Shown: piece after piece, positions 26,183 through 34,261 of the stretch
Numbering within the stretch: position 1 is the first letter of the stretch
How the letters are laid out: every line of letters starts with the position of its first letter
NCBI RefSeq assembly: GCF_001598235.1
Contig: NZ_BCYO01000001.1
Coordinates: forward strand, 186,001 to 250,000
Direction: 5' to 3'
DNA: 64,000 bases
Source of the DNA: Polaromonas jejuensis NBRC 106434
GTDB lineage: Bacteria; Pseudomonadota; Gammaproteobacteria; Burkholderiales; Burkholderiaceae_C
Position numbers and translations under genes: made by a program
The notes under the pieces: generated by a model
The model's database searches: none
Seen by the model: only the letters and a program-made list of their open reading frames with translations
Told to the model about the DNA's origin: nothing

Positions 26183-27781
26183 TCAGCCCTCTTCGCCCCA
26201 CGGCAGCATCAGCGTCACGATGGAGAGCCTGGCAAACTCGGGCACGAATTCGTCAATGATGCGCTGCGGATCCGGGCACAGCAGGCTGTCGGTGATCACG
26301 CCAAACTGCACGCCGCCGCCGTAACTCAGGATAGACACGCCCAAGCCCACATCGCCCGATTGCGGCACCCAGAACAGGCTTTGCTCCAGCGTGGCGCCGC
26401 AGAACTTGAGTTTTTCGCGCGGGCCCGGCACATTGGTCATCACGGCCGTGGTCTTCTTGGAAAACAGATTGAGCATCATGTCCTGCGCCGGCTTGATCAT
26501 CAGGCCCGCCACGGCCAGCAGGCTGAAGGCCAGCAGCGGCTGGTAACTGCCCTTGAGGGCCGCCATGCGGCGGCGCACTTCGTACACGCGCTCAATCGGG
26601 TTGTCCACGCCGATCGGCAGCACCAGCGGCACCAGGCCAAAGCGGTTGCCGAGCTGGTGGGCCTGCTCCAGGGGCCGCAAATTCACCGGCACCACGGCGC
26701 GGATTTCCTGGCCCGAGACATCGTCGCCATGCGACTTCAAATACTCGCCCAGGGCGCCGGCGACGCAGCTGAGCAGCACATCGTTGATGGAGCAATTGAG
26801 CGCCTTGCCCACCGCCTTGACCTCCTCCAGCGGGATAGGCTCGCACCAGGCGACCTTCTTGACGCCGCCGGGCTTGCCCTTGAGCCGGGTTTTGGCGTCG
26901 TCCGGCATCAGGGCCAGCGCGGCCGTGTCCGAGAGCACCTGGAACAGAACCCTGGCCATGTCCACCGAGCTTTTCAAACCCTGTTCCAGGCCGTGTTCCA
27001 GGCCTTTTTTCGGATCGCCCAACAGGCCCAGCGATCGTGCCGCGCCGTCGCCCATGGCGCCCAGCGCCTTCACGGTGATGTCGGTGAAGGGTTTGAGCAG
27101 CGTGTCGCGAAATAGGTCAGTTAGCCAGTCTTCGGCGCCGTGGGCAGCGGCATCTTTTTTCCGGCGCTCGGGCGGCGGCGCACCGCCGTCGACCAGCAAC
27201 ATGGTCACCGAGATCAGCGCGATGCCGTCGGCAATGCAGTGATGAATGCGCACAATCATGGCGCTGCCCTTGACGCCGTCCGCACCCAGGTAGTCCTCGA
27301 TCAGGTGGATCTGCCAGAGCGGGCGTTTCGGGTCCAGGCGCTGGGTGGCCAGTTCGGCCACGCGGTCCTGCAGCGCCGGCTCCTGGTTGGCCGAGCTGGG
27401 CAGCTGTTCCAGCACCACATGCCGGGCCAGGTCGAAGTTGCGGTCATTCACCCAGGTGGCGCCGGCCGCGTCTTCCACCACGCGCTGCCGGAAGCGCTCG
27501 TATTTGAGCAGGCTGTTTTCTATGCGCTCGCACACCGCCGCGTACTTGACGCCGGGCGCCAGCTGCCACACGCCGACAATCATCATGAGGTTGGTGTCGC
27601 TGTCCATGCGCAGCCAGGCGGTGTCGACCTTGCTCATGCGCTCGCCCGACAGACCCAGGCTGCCCGAGACGGCCCGCGTGACGTTTTTCTGAACGCTTCT
27701 GGCCACCCTGGCCGCCATTTCGCCCGCCAATTTGGGGGCGATTTTTTGAGCTGCGGCTGAGCCGCTGACGCGTGTGACCAT
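26183..27781 (-). CDS. Wax ester synthase/diacylglycerol acyltransferase (WS/DGAT)
   Basis: 532 residues from ATG 27781, which has GGGAG 7 bp upstream. WS/DGAT enzymes esterify acyl-CoA with a fatty alcohol or diacylglycerol. Visible: the MSKVDTAWLRMDSDTN start of the family domain (about residue 49), PLWQ (about 155) and the catalytic HHCIADG (about 180-186), plus the C-terminal NVPGP region. The first 48 residues are an extra Ala-rich extension. An acyl-CoA-binding protein gene lies divergent and a fatty acyl-CoA reductase at 44440, which together could form a wax ester pathway. Likely active at the membrane or lipid-body surface. Confidence 0.9.
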   Translation of the reverse strand: MVTRVSGSAAAQKIAPKLAGEMAARVARSVQKNVTRAVSGSLGLSGERMSKVDTAWLRMDSDTNLMMIVGVWQLAPGVKYAAVCERIENSLLKYERFRQRVVEDAAGATWVNDRNFDLARHVVLEQLPSSANQEPALQDRVAELATQRLDPKRPLWQIHLIEDYLGADGVKGSAMIVRIHHCIADGIALISVTMLLVDGGAPPPERRKKDAAAHGAEDWLTDLFRDTLLKPFTDITVKALGAMGDGAARSLGLLGDPKKGLEHGLEQGLKSSVDMARVLFQVLSDTAALALMPDDAKTRLKGKPGGVKKVAWCEPIPLEEVKAVGKALNCSINDVLLSCVAGALGEYLKSHGDDVSGQEIRAVVPVNLRPLEQAHQLGNRFGLVPLVLPIGVDNPIERVYEVRRRMAALKGSYQPLLAFSLLAVAGLMIKPAQDMMLNLFSKKTTAVMTNVPGPREKLKFCGATLEQSLFWVPQSGDVGLGVSILSYGGGVQFGVITDSLLCPDPQRIIDEFVPEFARLSIVTLMLPWGEEG

Positions 27782-27907
27782 GAACACTCCCTGTGCAAAC
27801 CCGCCCCGGCTGGAGTAAGTTCCCTATTTTGCCGAGAACTTCTGGCTAAGATACCGGGCAGTTACCCCACCTCCTTGGGCCAATAATTTCAGAAACGGAG
27901 CCTCCCC

Positions 27908-28162
27908 ATGTCAGACCTGAAAGCCGCCTTCGACAAGGCCATGGCCGACTCGAAAAACCTCAGCGAGCGTCCCGACAACGCCACCCTGCTGAAAATCTAT
28001 GCCCTCTACAAGCAGGGCAGCGTGGGTGACAACGCCGAGAAAAAACCCGGCTTCAGCGAGATGGTGGCCCGCGCCAAGTGGGAGGCCTGGAACAACCTCA
28101 AGGGCACGTCGCAGGATGACGCCATGCAGCAGTACATCGACCTGATTGCGTCGCTGGAATAA
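27908..28162 (+). CDS. Acyl-CoA-binding protein (ACBP)
   Basis: 84 residues, a four-helix ACBP. The family core is plain: FDKAMADSKNLSERPDNATLLKIYALYKQG and GFSEMVARAKWEAWNNLKGTSQDDAMQQYI. It binds long-chain acyl-CoA in the cytoplasm and passes it between enzymes. It is divergent from the wax ester synthase gene (126 bp apart), whose substrate it could supply. ACBP is common in eukaryotes and scattered in bacteria. A strong terminator follows. Confidence 0.94.
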   Translation: MSDLKAAFDKAMADSKNLSERPDNATLLKIYALYKQGSVGDNAEKKPGFSEMVARAKWEAWNNLKGTSQDDAMQQYIDLIASLE

Positions 28163-28178
28163 GCGGATCCTTCTGAAG

Positions 28179-28217
28179 AAAAAAGCACCCCGCGCGCGCT
28201 GCGCGGGGTGCTTTTTT
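28179..28217 (+). terminator. Bidirectional intrinsic terminator
   Basis: An 11-bp stem GCACCCCGCGC (28185-28195) with GCGCGGGGTGC (28201-28211), a 5-nt loop, six A before and six T after. It serves the ACBP gene and, on the other strand, the convergent Bug receptor gene ending at 28243. Confidence 0.93.
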
Positions 28218-28242
28218 CTTTGCGGGCACGCGTTGTGGCTGC

Positions 28243-29226
28243 TCAGTCGGCCTTGATGTTGGCCAGCTTCACGATGCGAGCCCACATGTTGCGCTCGTTG
28301 CTGCCCAGCGTGGCCAGCTCGGCCCCGCTCATGACCACCGCCTTGGCGCCCTGGTCTTCGGCGCGCTTTTTGAAGTTGTCGGACTCCACCACCTGCCTGA
28401 TGGCCAGCGACAGGCGATTCTGCAGGTCGTTTGATAGGCCGCTGGGCCCGTAGACCGCAAACCAGGACGAGGCCACCAGCGGCACGCCGGCCTCGGTGGC
28501 CGTGGGTATGTTGGGCAGGGCCGCCAGGCGCGTGCGCCCGGTCACCATCAGCGCTTTCAGTTTGCCGGCACGGATGTGCGGCAGCAGCGGCGGCGGCGTG
28601 GTGATGGTGAAGTCCACCGTGCCGGCCAGCAGGTCATTGAGCGCCGGGCCTGTGCCGCGGTAGGGGATGTGCACCAGGTAGGTCTTGGTCAGGTCCTTCA
28701 GCAGCTCGGTGGTGACATGCTGCAGCGAGCCGTTGCCGCTGGAGGCGTAGTTGATGCGCGCCGGGTTGGCTTTGGCGTACCGGAGGAATTCGGCGAACGT
28801 GTTGGCCGGAAAGTCGGCGCGCACCACCATCAACTGCGGCGCATCGATCAGGTGGCCGATGGGCTTGAGGTGGGTGGCGGGATCGAACCCCGGCATCGGC
28901 TGGATCAGCGGCGTGATGCACTGGTAGCCCGAGTACTGCACGAGCAGGCTGGAGCCGTCCGTCGGGCCACGCGCAACCAGTTGGCCGGCAATGTTGCCAT
29001 TGCCGCCACTGCGGTTGTCCACAATCACGGAGGTTTGCAGAATCTTGCCCAGCGGCTCGGCCAGCATGCGCGCGGCGATGTCGGTGGTGCCGCCGGCCGC
29101 CGCGGGCACGACCAGGGTGAGGGGTTTGCCGGCGAGCTGCGCACGCACCGGGCTGAGCCAGGCGGCCGAGGCGAGGCCGGCGACCGTCACAAAGGTACGG
29201 CGGGAAATTGGGGTGCTGGGGGTCAT
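28243..29226 (-). CDS. Tripartite tricarboxylate (Bug/TctC) family periplasmic receptor
   Basis: 327 residues. A twin-arginine-type signal (SRRTFVTVAGLASAAWLSPVRAQ) precedes a Bug fold with LTLVVPAAAGGTTDIAARMLA, VDNRSGGNGNIAG and IPYRGTGPALNDLLAG. Bug proteins bind carboxylates such as citrate, glutamate or aromatic acids in the periplasm. No TctA/TctB permease is in the window; orphan Bug receptors are very common in Comamonadaceae and Bordetella. It is last in an apparent operon with the VOC protein, HMG-CoA-lyase-like enzyme and CoA transferase, which suggests a shared organic-acid substrate. Confidence 0.9.
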   Translation of the reverse strand: MTPSTPISRRTFVTVAGLASAAWLSPVRAQLAGKPLTLVVPAAAGGTTDIAARMLAEPLGKILQTSVIVDNRSGGNGNIAGQLVARGPTDGSSLLVQYSGYQCITPLIQPMPGFDPATHLKPIGHLIDAPQLMVVRADFPANTFAEFLRYAKANPARINYASSGNGSLQHVTTELLKDLTKTYLVHIPYRGTGPALNDLLAGTVDFTITTPPPLLPHIRAGKLKALMVTGRTRLAALPNIPTATEAGVPLVASSWFAVYGPSGLSNDLQNRLSLAIRQVVESDNFKKRAEDQGAKAVVMSGAELATLGSNERNMWARIVKLANIKAD

Positions 29227-29258
29227 GCTTGTCTCCTGGGATAGTTGTAGGGGCCTGT

Positions 29259-29651
29259 TCAGGCCGGTTCGGAAATCTCGATCAGGTTCAGGTCCGGGTC
29301 GCGCACATAGACCGAGCGGATTTTCTGCGTCGCGCCGGTGCGCAGGACCGGGCCTTCGATGATGGGCCAGTGCTCGCGCTCAAGACGGGCAATCACCTCT
29401 TGCAACGGCACGCTCGCGAGGAAGCACAGGTCCAGCGCGCCGGGTACCGGCCGATGCGCCTTGGGTTCGAATTCGCGGCCCTTGACGTGCAGGTTGATTT
29501 TCTGCTGGCCAAAGCGCAAGGCCTTGCGTTCCACGGGCGGCGTGCCGCCCACGAAGGTCTCCAGCGTCATGCCCAGCACCCGGGTGTAGAAGTCCACGCA
29601 AGCCGTTTCGTCGGCGGTGGTCAACACCAGATGATCGAGGTGATCAATCAC
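29259..29651 (-). CDS. VOC (glyoxalase/dioxygenase-fold) protein
   Basis: 130 residues from a GTG that overlaps the upstream lyase stop by 4 bp. A single vicinal-oxygen-chelate domain: DHLDHLVLTTADETACVDFYTRVLGM near the start and VYVRDPDLNLIEISEP at the end, with the likely metal ligands His and Glu in those two segments. VOC proteins include glyoxalases, epimerases and extradiol dioxygenases, and the reaction cannot be named. Its coupling with CoA-dependent enzymes may hint at an epimerase or decarboxylase step. Confidence 0.85.
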   Translation of the reverse strand: MIDHLDHLVLTTADETACVDFYTRVLGMTLETFVGGTPPVERKALRFGQQKINLHVKGREFEPKAHRPVPGALDLCFLASVPLQEVIARLEREHWPIIEGPVLRTGATQKIRSVYVRDPDLNLIEISEPA

Positions 29652-30586
29652 GCGAACTGCTCCCGCAGGGCTGCTACAAACTCCGGCGCCGGATGCAGGT
29701 CTTCAGTGCGTCCCGCCTTGGCGACCTGGCCCGGTACTTCGTGGCCGACGATGTTCGGCATTTGCCGCGCCACTGCCAGCAGCTTGGGCAAATCAATGCC
29801 GGTGTCGTAACCCATGGCGGCCAGCATGTGGATGGCGTCCTCGCTGCTGATGTTGCCGCTGGCCCCGGGCGCATAAGGGCAGCCGCCCAGGCCGCCCAGT
29901 GAGCCGTCAAAGCGCGTGATGCCGCCCTGCACGCCGGCCAGCAGGTTGGCCAGGCCCATGCCACGCGTGTTGTGAAAGTGCAGAGTCAGCTGCAACTGGG
30001 CAAAGCGCTGCTGCAGTGCCTCCACCATGCGGCTGACCTGGGCCGGATGCGCCATGCCGGTGGTGTCGCAAATCGTGACGCCGCGCACGCCCAGGTCGGC
30101 AAAGCGCTTGACCCAGGCCAGCACGCTTTCCTGCGGCACCTCGCCTTCCATCGGGCAGCCAAAGCAGCAGGACAGCGAGACGTTGATGGGGGTTCGGCCA
30201 TCGACACGCTGGATCACTTCCGACAGCGCTGCAAAGCTGTGCGCCATCGGCATGCGCAGGTTGGCCAGGTTGTGCGTTTCGGAGGTGGACATGACGAGGT
30301 TGAGCTCATCGGCCCTGGCCTCCAGCGCGCGCTCTGCGCCGCGCAGGTTGGGCACCAGCACTGTGTACTCGACGCCGGGCACGCGGCGTATGCGCCCCAT
30401 CACCTCGTCGGCGTCGCGCAGCATGGGGATGGCCTTGGGCGAGGTGAAGGAGGTGACCTCGATCTTGGCATAGCCGCATTCGCTCAGGGCATCGACCAGC
30501 GCCACCTTGCTGTCGGTCGGGATGAATTCCGGCTCGATCTGGAAGCCGTCGCGCGTGGCGACCTCGTTGAAGAAAATCCGTTTCAT
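29648..30586 (-). CDS. HMG-CoA lyase-like enzyme
   Basis: 312 residues. TIM-barrel acyl-CoA lyase of the DRE/HMGL family: NEVATRDGFQIE (Arg-Asp of the active site), EVTSFTSPKAIPML, CCFGCPMEGEVP, the metal-binding HFHNTRGMGLAN, and the GGLGGCPYAPGASGNISSED loop with its catalytic Cys. It cleaves a 3-hydroxy-3-methyl-acyl-CoA into acetyl-CoA and a ketone or keto acid. Paired with a CoA transferase (4-bp overlap, ATGA), the true substrate may be another branched hydroxy-acid CoA rather than HMG-CoA. Start 30586 is chosen because the domain starts there. Confidence 0.9.
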   Translation of the reverse strand: MKRIFFNEVATRDGFQIEPEFIPTDSKVALVDALSECGYAKIEVTSFTSPKAIPMLRDADEVMGRIRRVPGVEYTVLVPNLRGAERALEARADELNLVMSTSETHNLANLRMPMAHSFAALSEVIQRVDGRTPINVSLSCCFGCPMEGEVPQESVLAWVKRFADLGVRGVTICDTTGMAHPAQVSRMVEALQQRFAQLQLTLHFHNTRGMGLANLLAGVQGGITRFDGSLGGLGGCPYAPGASGNISSEDAIHMLAAMGYDTGIDLPKLLAVARQMPNIVGHEVPGQVAKAGRTEDLHPAPEFVAALREQFA

Positions 30587-31809
30587 GACACGATGCCCTT
30601 GTCTTTCAGTCCCTGGATCTGTTCGGGCGTTAGGCCCAGTTCCCGCAGCACAGCGTCGGTGTCCTGGCCCAGCGTGGGTGCGTTGCGTCGGTGGCTGCCC
30701 GGTGTGAGCGAGAGCTTGGGCGTGATGCCGGGCACGGCCAGCGTACTGCCGTCGTCCATCTGCACGCTGTCCAGCATGCCGCGCGCCAGGTAATGCGGGT
30801 CGGCCGCGATGTCGGCCACGGTGTAGATGCGGCCGGCGGGTACCGAAGCCCGGTCCAGTGCCGCCAGTACTTCGTCCACGCTCAGCTCCGCGGTCCACCG
30901 GCCGATCGCCGCGTCAATTTCGGCGACCCGCGCTACGCGGCCAGCGTTGTCCGCCAGCGCCGGATCGGTCCCGAGGTCGTTGCGGCCTATGGTGGTCATG
31001 AGGCGCTTGAAAATGCTGTCGCCGTTGCCGGCGATCAGCGCGTAGCCCTCGTCCTTGCAGCGGTAGGCATTGCTGGGCGCGATGCCGGGCAGGGCGCTGC
31101 CGGCCGGGCCGCGCACGGCGCCAAACGCGCTGTACTCGGGCAGCAGGCTTTCCATGCAGTTGAACACCGCTTCGTAGAGCGCCACGTCGATCACCTGGCC
31201 CTGGCCCGATACGCGGCGATGCTGCAGCGCCAGCAAAATGCCGATCACGCCGTGCAGCGCGGCCAGCGTGTCGCCGATGCTCACGCCGACGCGCACCGGC
31301 ACGCGGCCCGGTTCAGCGGTCAGGTGGCGCAGCCCGCTCATGGCCTCGGCGACCACGCCAAAGCCCGGCTTGTCGCGGTAGGGGCCGGTTTGCCCGTAGC
31401 CGCTGATGCGCAGCATGATCAGGCGCGGGTTGAGCTTGAGCAGTTCGTCGGGCCCCAGCCCCCAGCCTTCCATGGCGCCGGGCCGGAAGTTTTCGATCAG
31501 CACGTCGGACTCGGCCGCGAGCCGACGCACGATGTCCTGGGCCTCGGGGCTTTTCAGGCTAAGGGCCACCGAGCGCTTGTTGCGCGACTGCACCTGCCAC
31601 CAGACCGAGGTGCCGTCCTTGAGCAAGCGCCATTTGCGCAGCGGGTCGCCGGCGCCGGGGGTCTCGATCTTGATGATGTCGGCGCCGAAATCGGCCAGCG
31701 TCTTGGCGGCGAAGGGGCCGGCAATCAGCTGGCCAAGCTCCAGGACTTTCAGGCCGGCCAGCGGGCCTGGGGCGGCATTCGCCGGGGTGGGGGTTTCAGT
31801 GGGGACCAT
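30583..31809 (-). CDS. CaiB/BaiF family CoA transferase (class III)
   Basis: 408 residues. Formyl-CoA-transferase-type fold: PLAGLKVLELGQLIAGPFAAKTLADFGADIIKIE at the start, the NKRSVALSLKSPEAQDIVRRL segment and the catalytic Asp region SDVLIENFRPGAMEGWGL (a fold usually used as an intertwined dimer). It would activate a carboxylic acid to its CoA thioester for the downstream lyase. Genes 31809 to 28243 run in one direction with overlaps, so they are probably one operon. Confidence 0.92.
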   Translation of the reverse strand: MVPTETPTPANAAPGPLAGLKVLELGQLIAGPFAAKTLADFGADIIKIETPGAGDPLRKWRLLKDGTSVWWQVQSRNKRSVALSLKSPEAQDIVRRLAAESDVLIENFRPGAMEGWGLGPDELLKLNPRLIMLRISGYGQTGPYRDKPGFGVVAEAMSGLRHLTAEPGRVPVRVGVSIGDTLAALHGVIGILLALQHRRVSGQGQVIDVALYEAVFNCMESLLPEYSAFGAVRGPAGSALPGIAPSNAYRCKDEGYALIAGNGDSIFKRLMTTIGRNDLGTDPALADNAGRVARVAEIDAAIGRWTAELSVDEVLAALDRASVPAGRIYTVADIAADPHYLARGMLDSVQMDDGSTLAVPGITPKLSLTPGSHRRNAPTLGQDTDAVLRELGLTPEQIQGLKDKGIVS

Positions 31810-31845
31810 GGCGGGCAGTGTGCCGCCGCAGGCCTGTCCCGTCCA

Positions 31846-32769
31846 TTACTGCTTTGGGGGCTTGGCTTTCGCATTTTGCGAAGGCTGAACCAGAAAGGCG
31901 ATCAGCGCGCTGATGCCCGCATCGCTCTGGCCCGGCGGGCTGGCCACCAGCAGGCGGCGCCGCGCCCAGGGGTCGGTCAGCGGGCGCCAGCTCAGCTTCA
32001 TCGCGCGCATGATGGGCAGGGCCGCCGCTTTGGGCAGCACGGCAACTCCCAGCCCCGAGGCCACCATGTGGCAGACCGCGTCAAAGCTGCGCACCTGCAT
32101 GCGCAGCTTGAGCGGCCGGTTTGCGGCCAGCGCCGCCTGCTGCTGCTTTTGCAGCATGGCGGCCCCGGCGGTCAGGCTGATCCACTCCTCGTCCAGCGCA
32201 TCGGTGAACGCCAGCGGCGACTTGCCCGCCAGCCGGTGTTGGGCGGGCAGGACCAGCACCAGTTCATCGTGGCGAAAGAGCTGGGTGTCCAGCCCGGTCG
32301 TGTCCGGCCCTTCGACGAACACCGCGACATCGGCCCGGCCTTCGCGCAGCGTGGCCACCACCACTTCCGACACCTGTTCTTCCAGGTCGACATGCACCTG
32401 GGGATGCAGTTCGCCATAGCGTGCCAGCAGCGGCGGCAGGAACTGGCTGATGGCGGCGCTGCTGGCGCACAGCCGGATGTGGCGCGCAATGCCTTGCCGC
32501 AAATCGGCGAGTTCACCCGCGAGTTGTTCCATTGTTTGCAGCAGGGTGAGCCCGTGCTTGACGAACACCCGGCCCGCAGCGGTGGGGAGCAAGCCGCGTG
32601 CATGGCGCTCAAACAGCGTATCGCCCAGCGCGCTTTCCAGTTCACGGAGGCGCCGGCTGGCCGCGGCCAGTGCCAGATGTGCCGTGCGTGCGGCGGCGGT
32701 CAGGCTGCCGGTCTGGGCGCAGGCCACCGCCAGGCGGATCGACACCAGATCAAACCGGGCCAGGTTCAT
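31846..32769 (-). CDS. LysR-family transcriptional regulator
   Basis: 307 residues. N-terminal winged helix-turn-helix (FDLVSIRLAVACAQTGSLTAAARTAHLALAAASRRLRELESALG) and a C-terminal effector domain. It stands directly upstream, on the same strand, of the CoA transferase operon (36-bp gap), unlike the usual divergent arrangement, so it may be co-transcribed with its probable targets. The effector is unknown, perhaps the organic acid degraded by that operon. Confidence 0.92.
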   Translation of the reverse strand: MNLARFDLVSIRLAVACAQTGSLTAAARTAHLALAAASRRLRELESALGDTLFERHARGLLPTAAGRVFVKHGLTLLQTMEQLAGELADLRQGIARHIRLCASSAAISQFLPPLLARYGELHPQVHVDLEEQVSEVVVATLREGRADVAVFVEGPDTTGLDTQLFRHDELVLVLPAQHRLAGKSPLAFTDALDEEWISLTAGAAMLQKQQQAALAANRPLKLRMQVRSFDAVCHMVASGLGVAVLPKAAALPIMRAMKLSWRPLTDPWARRRLLVASPPGQSDAGISALIAFLVQPSQNAKAKPPKQ

Positions 32770-32806
32770 GCGGTGCTTACGCGGGCGGCTATCAACGCTG
32801 CGGGAC

Positions 32807-33136
32807 TCATGCCTTCGTTTTGGCCGCGGGCTTCCTGGCGGTAGGCGTTGGGGCGATCAGCACGTCCAGGTTCTTGACGATCTCTTCCTCGATCTTTTCC
32901 TTGAAGGCGCCGAGCAGAAAGCCCAGCTTGGCGTTCAGCTCGAAGCTGTCCTTGGTCACCGTCAGCGTGCCGTTGACGCCCGAACGGCTGAAGCTGACAA
33001 GGTCTGTGGTCTGGCCTTCCTCGTAGGTGCAGGCCATGGCGAGTTTTTCTTCGACCAGCTCGGCCCACTGGAAAGCGATCTTGCGCGCCTGCGGCAGGCC
33101 GAGGGCGTGCCCGCGTTCGATGTGGATGTCAGCCAT
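32807..33136 (-). CDS. Polyhydroxyalkanoic acid system family protein
   Basis: 109 residues. Matches my recollection of the small PHA_gran_rgn family: MADIHIERGHALGLPQARKIAFQWAELVEEKL (about 1-32), then an antiparallel-strand region GTLTVTKDSFELNAKLGFLLGAFKEKIEEEIVKNL and a Lys/Ala tail. Proteins of this family occur near polyhydroxyalkanoate genes; the function is not established. It overlaps the aminopeptidase gene by 8 bp. Confidence 0.75.
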   Translation of the reverse strand: MADIHIERGHALGLPQARKIAFQWAELVEEKLAMACTYEEGQTTDLVSFSRSGVNGTLTVTKDSFELNAKLGFLLGAFKEKIEEEIVKNLDVLIAPTPTARKPAAKTKA

Positions 33137-34247
33137 TCGCGTTTCCTTGTGCTTGATTCTGAGGCTCGTCGTGAGGGGCCAGCGCCTTGAGTTGCTGGTG
33201 TCGTTCTTTTTTGGGCAGTTCGGCCAGGCGCTTCACCGCATCATAAAACCGTTCCCAGTCCTGGCCTTCGCGCTGGAACAGGGCCTCAAAGCCGGGCACC
33301 AGTTCATCATAGGCGGCCTGCGCGCCAAACGAGGCATTGTTGGCCTGGGCCACCCAGGCGTCGTAGCCGGCATAACCGCCCCAGGCGGCTTTGAGCTGGG
33401 CGTACTGCTGCTTGAAGTCTGAAAGCGCTATGCTTTTCATAGCCATTTGCGGAGCTCTGGCGGGGGCTTCCGCCCAATTCAAGTCATAAATTCCAGCCAG
33501 CCTGCGGCGCGTGGCCAGCGTCAGCGCGCGGAACTGCTGGCGTCGCTCTTCGGACCGGGCGTAAGCCCGGTGGGCATCGTCATGGGCCTCGCGGCTTAGC
33601 CAGCGCTGGCTGCCCATGCGTTCGACCGCCGTGGCAAAGGACTCGTTGAACATGGTGTCGCCCGGGACGTAGATCACCTGGTGGGCCAGTTCGTGAAAGA
33701 TCAGGCGCGCCAACTCGCCCTCCGGGGAGCCTATGAAGGTGTTGAGCAGCGGGTCGCCGCCGGCCCAGTTCATCCAGCCCAGGGTGGAATAGGCCGGCAC
33801 GCCGTACATGTTGACCTCCCAGCCTTCGGCTTTGAGCCGTTCGGCTTCGGCGAGGGCCTCGTCCTCGTTGAAGTAACCGCGGTAGCCGACGCAGCCGGCG
33901 ACCGGAAAACACCAGGTCTTGAGCGTGAGCGACAGCTCAGGGGCGGCGACCACGTTCCAGACCACGGCCTTGCGCTGCAGGTCGGCGTAACGGTTGTAGC
34001 TGGGGTTGTCGGGCAGCTTCAGTTCCGTGACGGCAAAGCGGCGAATGCGCTGCGCCAGCGCCAGCCGTTTTTTGAGCTGGGCCGGGGTTTGGGTGTCGCT
34101 CAGCCAATCATCCACCGGCCGGGCGGCGTAAAGCATTCCCAAATGCCCGCTGGCCGATTGCCAGTAGTAGCCCAGGTCGGCGCAGCCGGCCATGCCGGCT
34201 GCGGCCAGACCCGCCGCCAGTGCTGCCCTGAGTCCCTTCAATGCCAT
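33129..34247 (-). CDS. Lipoprotein zinc aminopeptidase (COG4324-like)
   Basis: 372 residues. Signal peptide with lipobox ending at Cys22 (AAAGMAGC), so probably an envelope lipoprotein. The zinc-metallopeptidase motif HELAH (185-189) is followed by NESFATAVE, which would supply the third ligand. This agrees with the predicted aminopeptidase family COG4324. The ATG at 34247 has GGAGAG upstream. It starts 14 bp after the molybdopterin oxidoreductase stop. Residues near 275 are encoded by a copy of the dispersed repeat. Confidence 0.83.
   Translation of the reverse strand: MALKGLRAALAAGLAAAGMAGCADLGYYWQSASGHLGMLYAARPVDDWLSDTQTPAQLKKRLALAQRIRRFAVTELKLPDNPSYNRYADLQRKAVVWNVVAAPELSLTLKTWCFPVAGCVGYRGYFNEDEALAEAERLKAEGWEVNMYGVPAYSTLGWMNWAGGDPLLNTFIGSPEGELARLIFHELAHQVIYVPGDTMFNESFATAVERMGSQRWLSREAHDDAHRAYARSEERRQQFRALTLATRRRLAGIYDLNWAEAPARAPQMAMKSIALSDFKQQYAQLKAAWGGYAGYDAWVAQANNASFGAQAAYDELVPGFEALFQREGQDWERFYDAVKRLAELPKKERHQQLKALAPHDEPQNQAQGNANG
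33427..33491 (+). repeat. Dispersed hairpin repeat inside the aminopeptidase gene, copy e
   Basis: GCTATG and CATAGC form a hairpin (33427-33443), followed by TTTGCG and a second GC-rich inverted part (GGCGGGGGCTTCCGCC, 33459-33474). The hairpin matches the dispersed repeat; the tail is more diverged. It keeps the reading frame of the minus-strand gene. Confidence 0.45.
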
Positions 34248-34261
34248 GGCAACTCTCCATT

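Noticed and set aside
30691-32844. 717-codon open frame on the plus strand
   Set aside because: Runs antisense through both the CoA transferase and the LysR gene and the gap between them; no recognisable domain.
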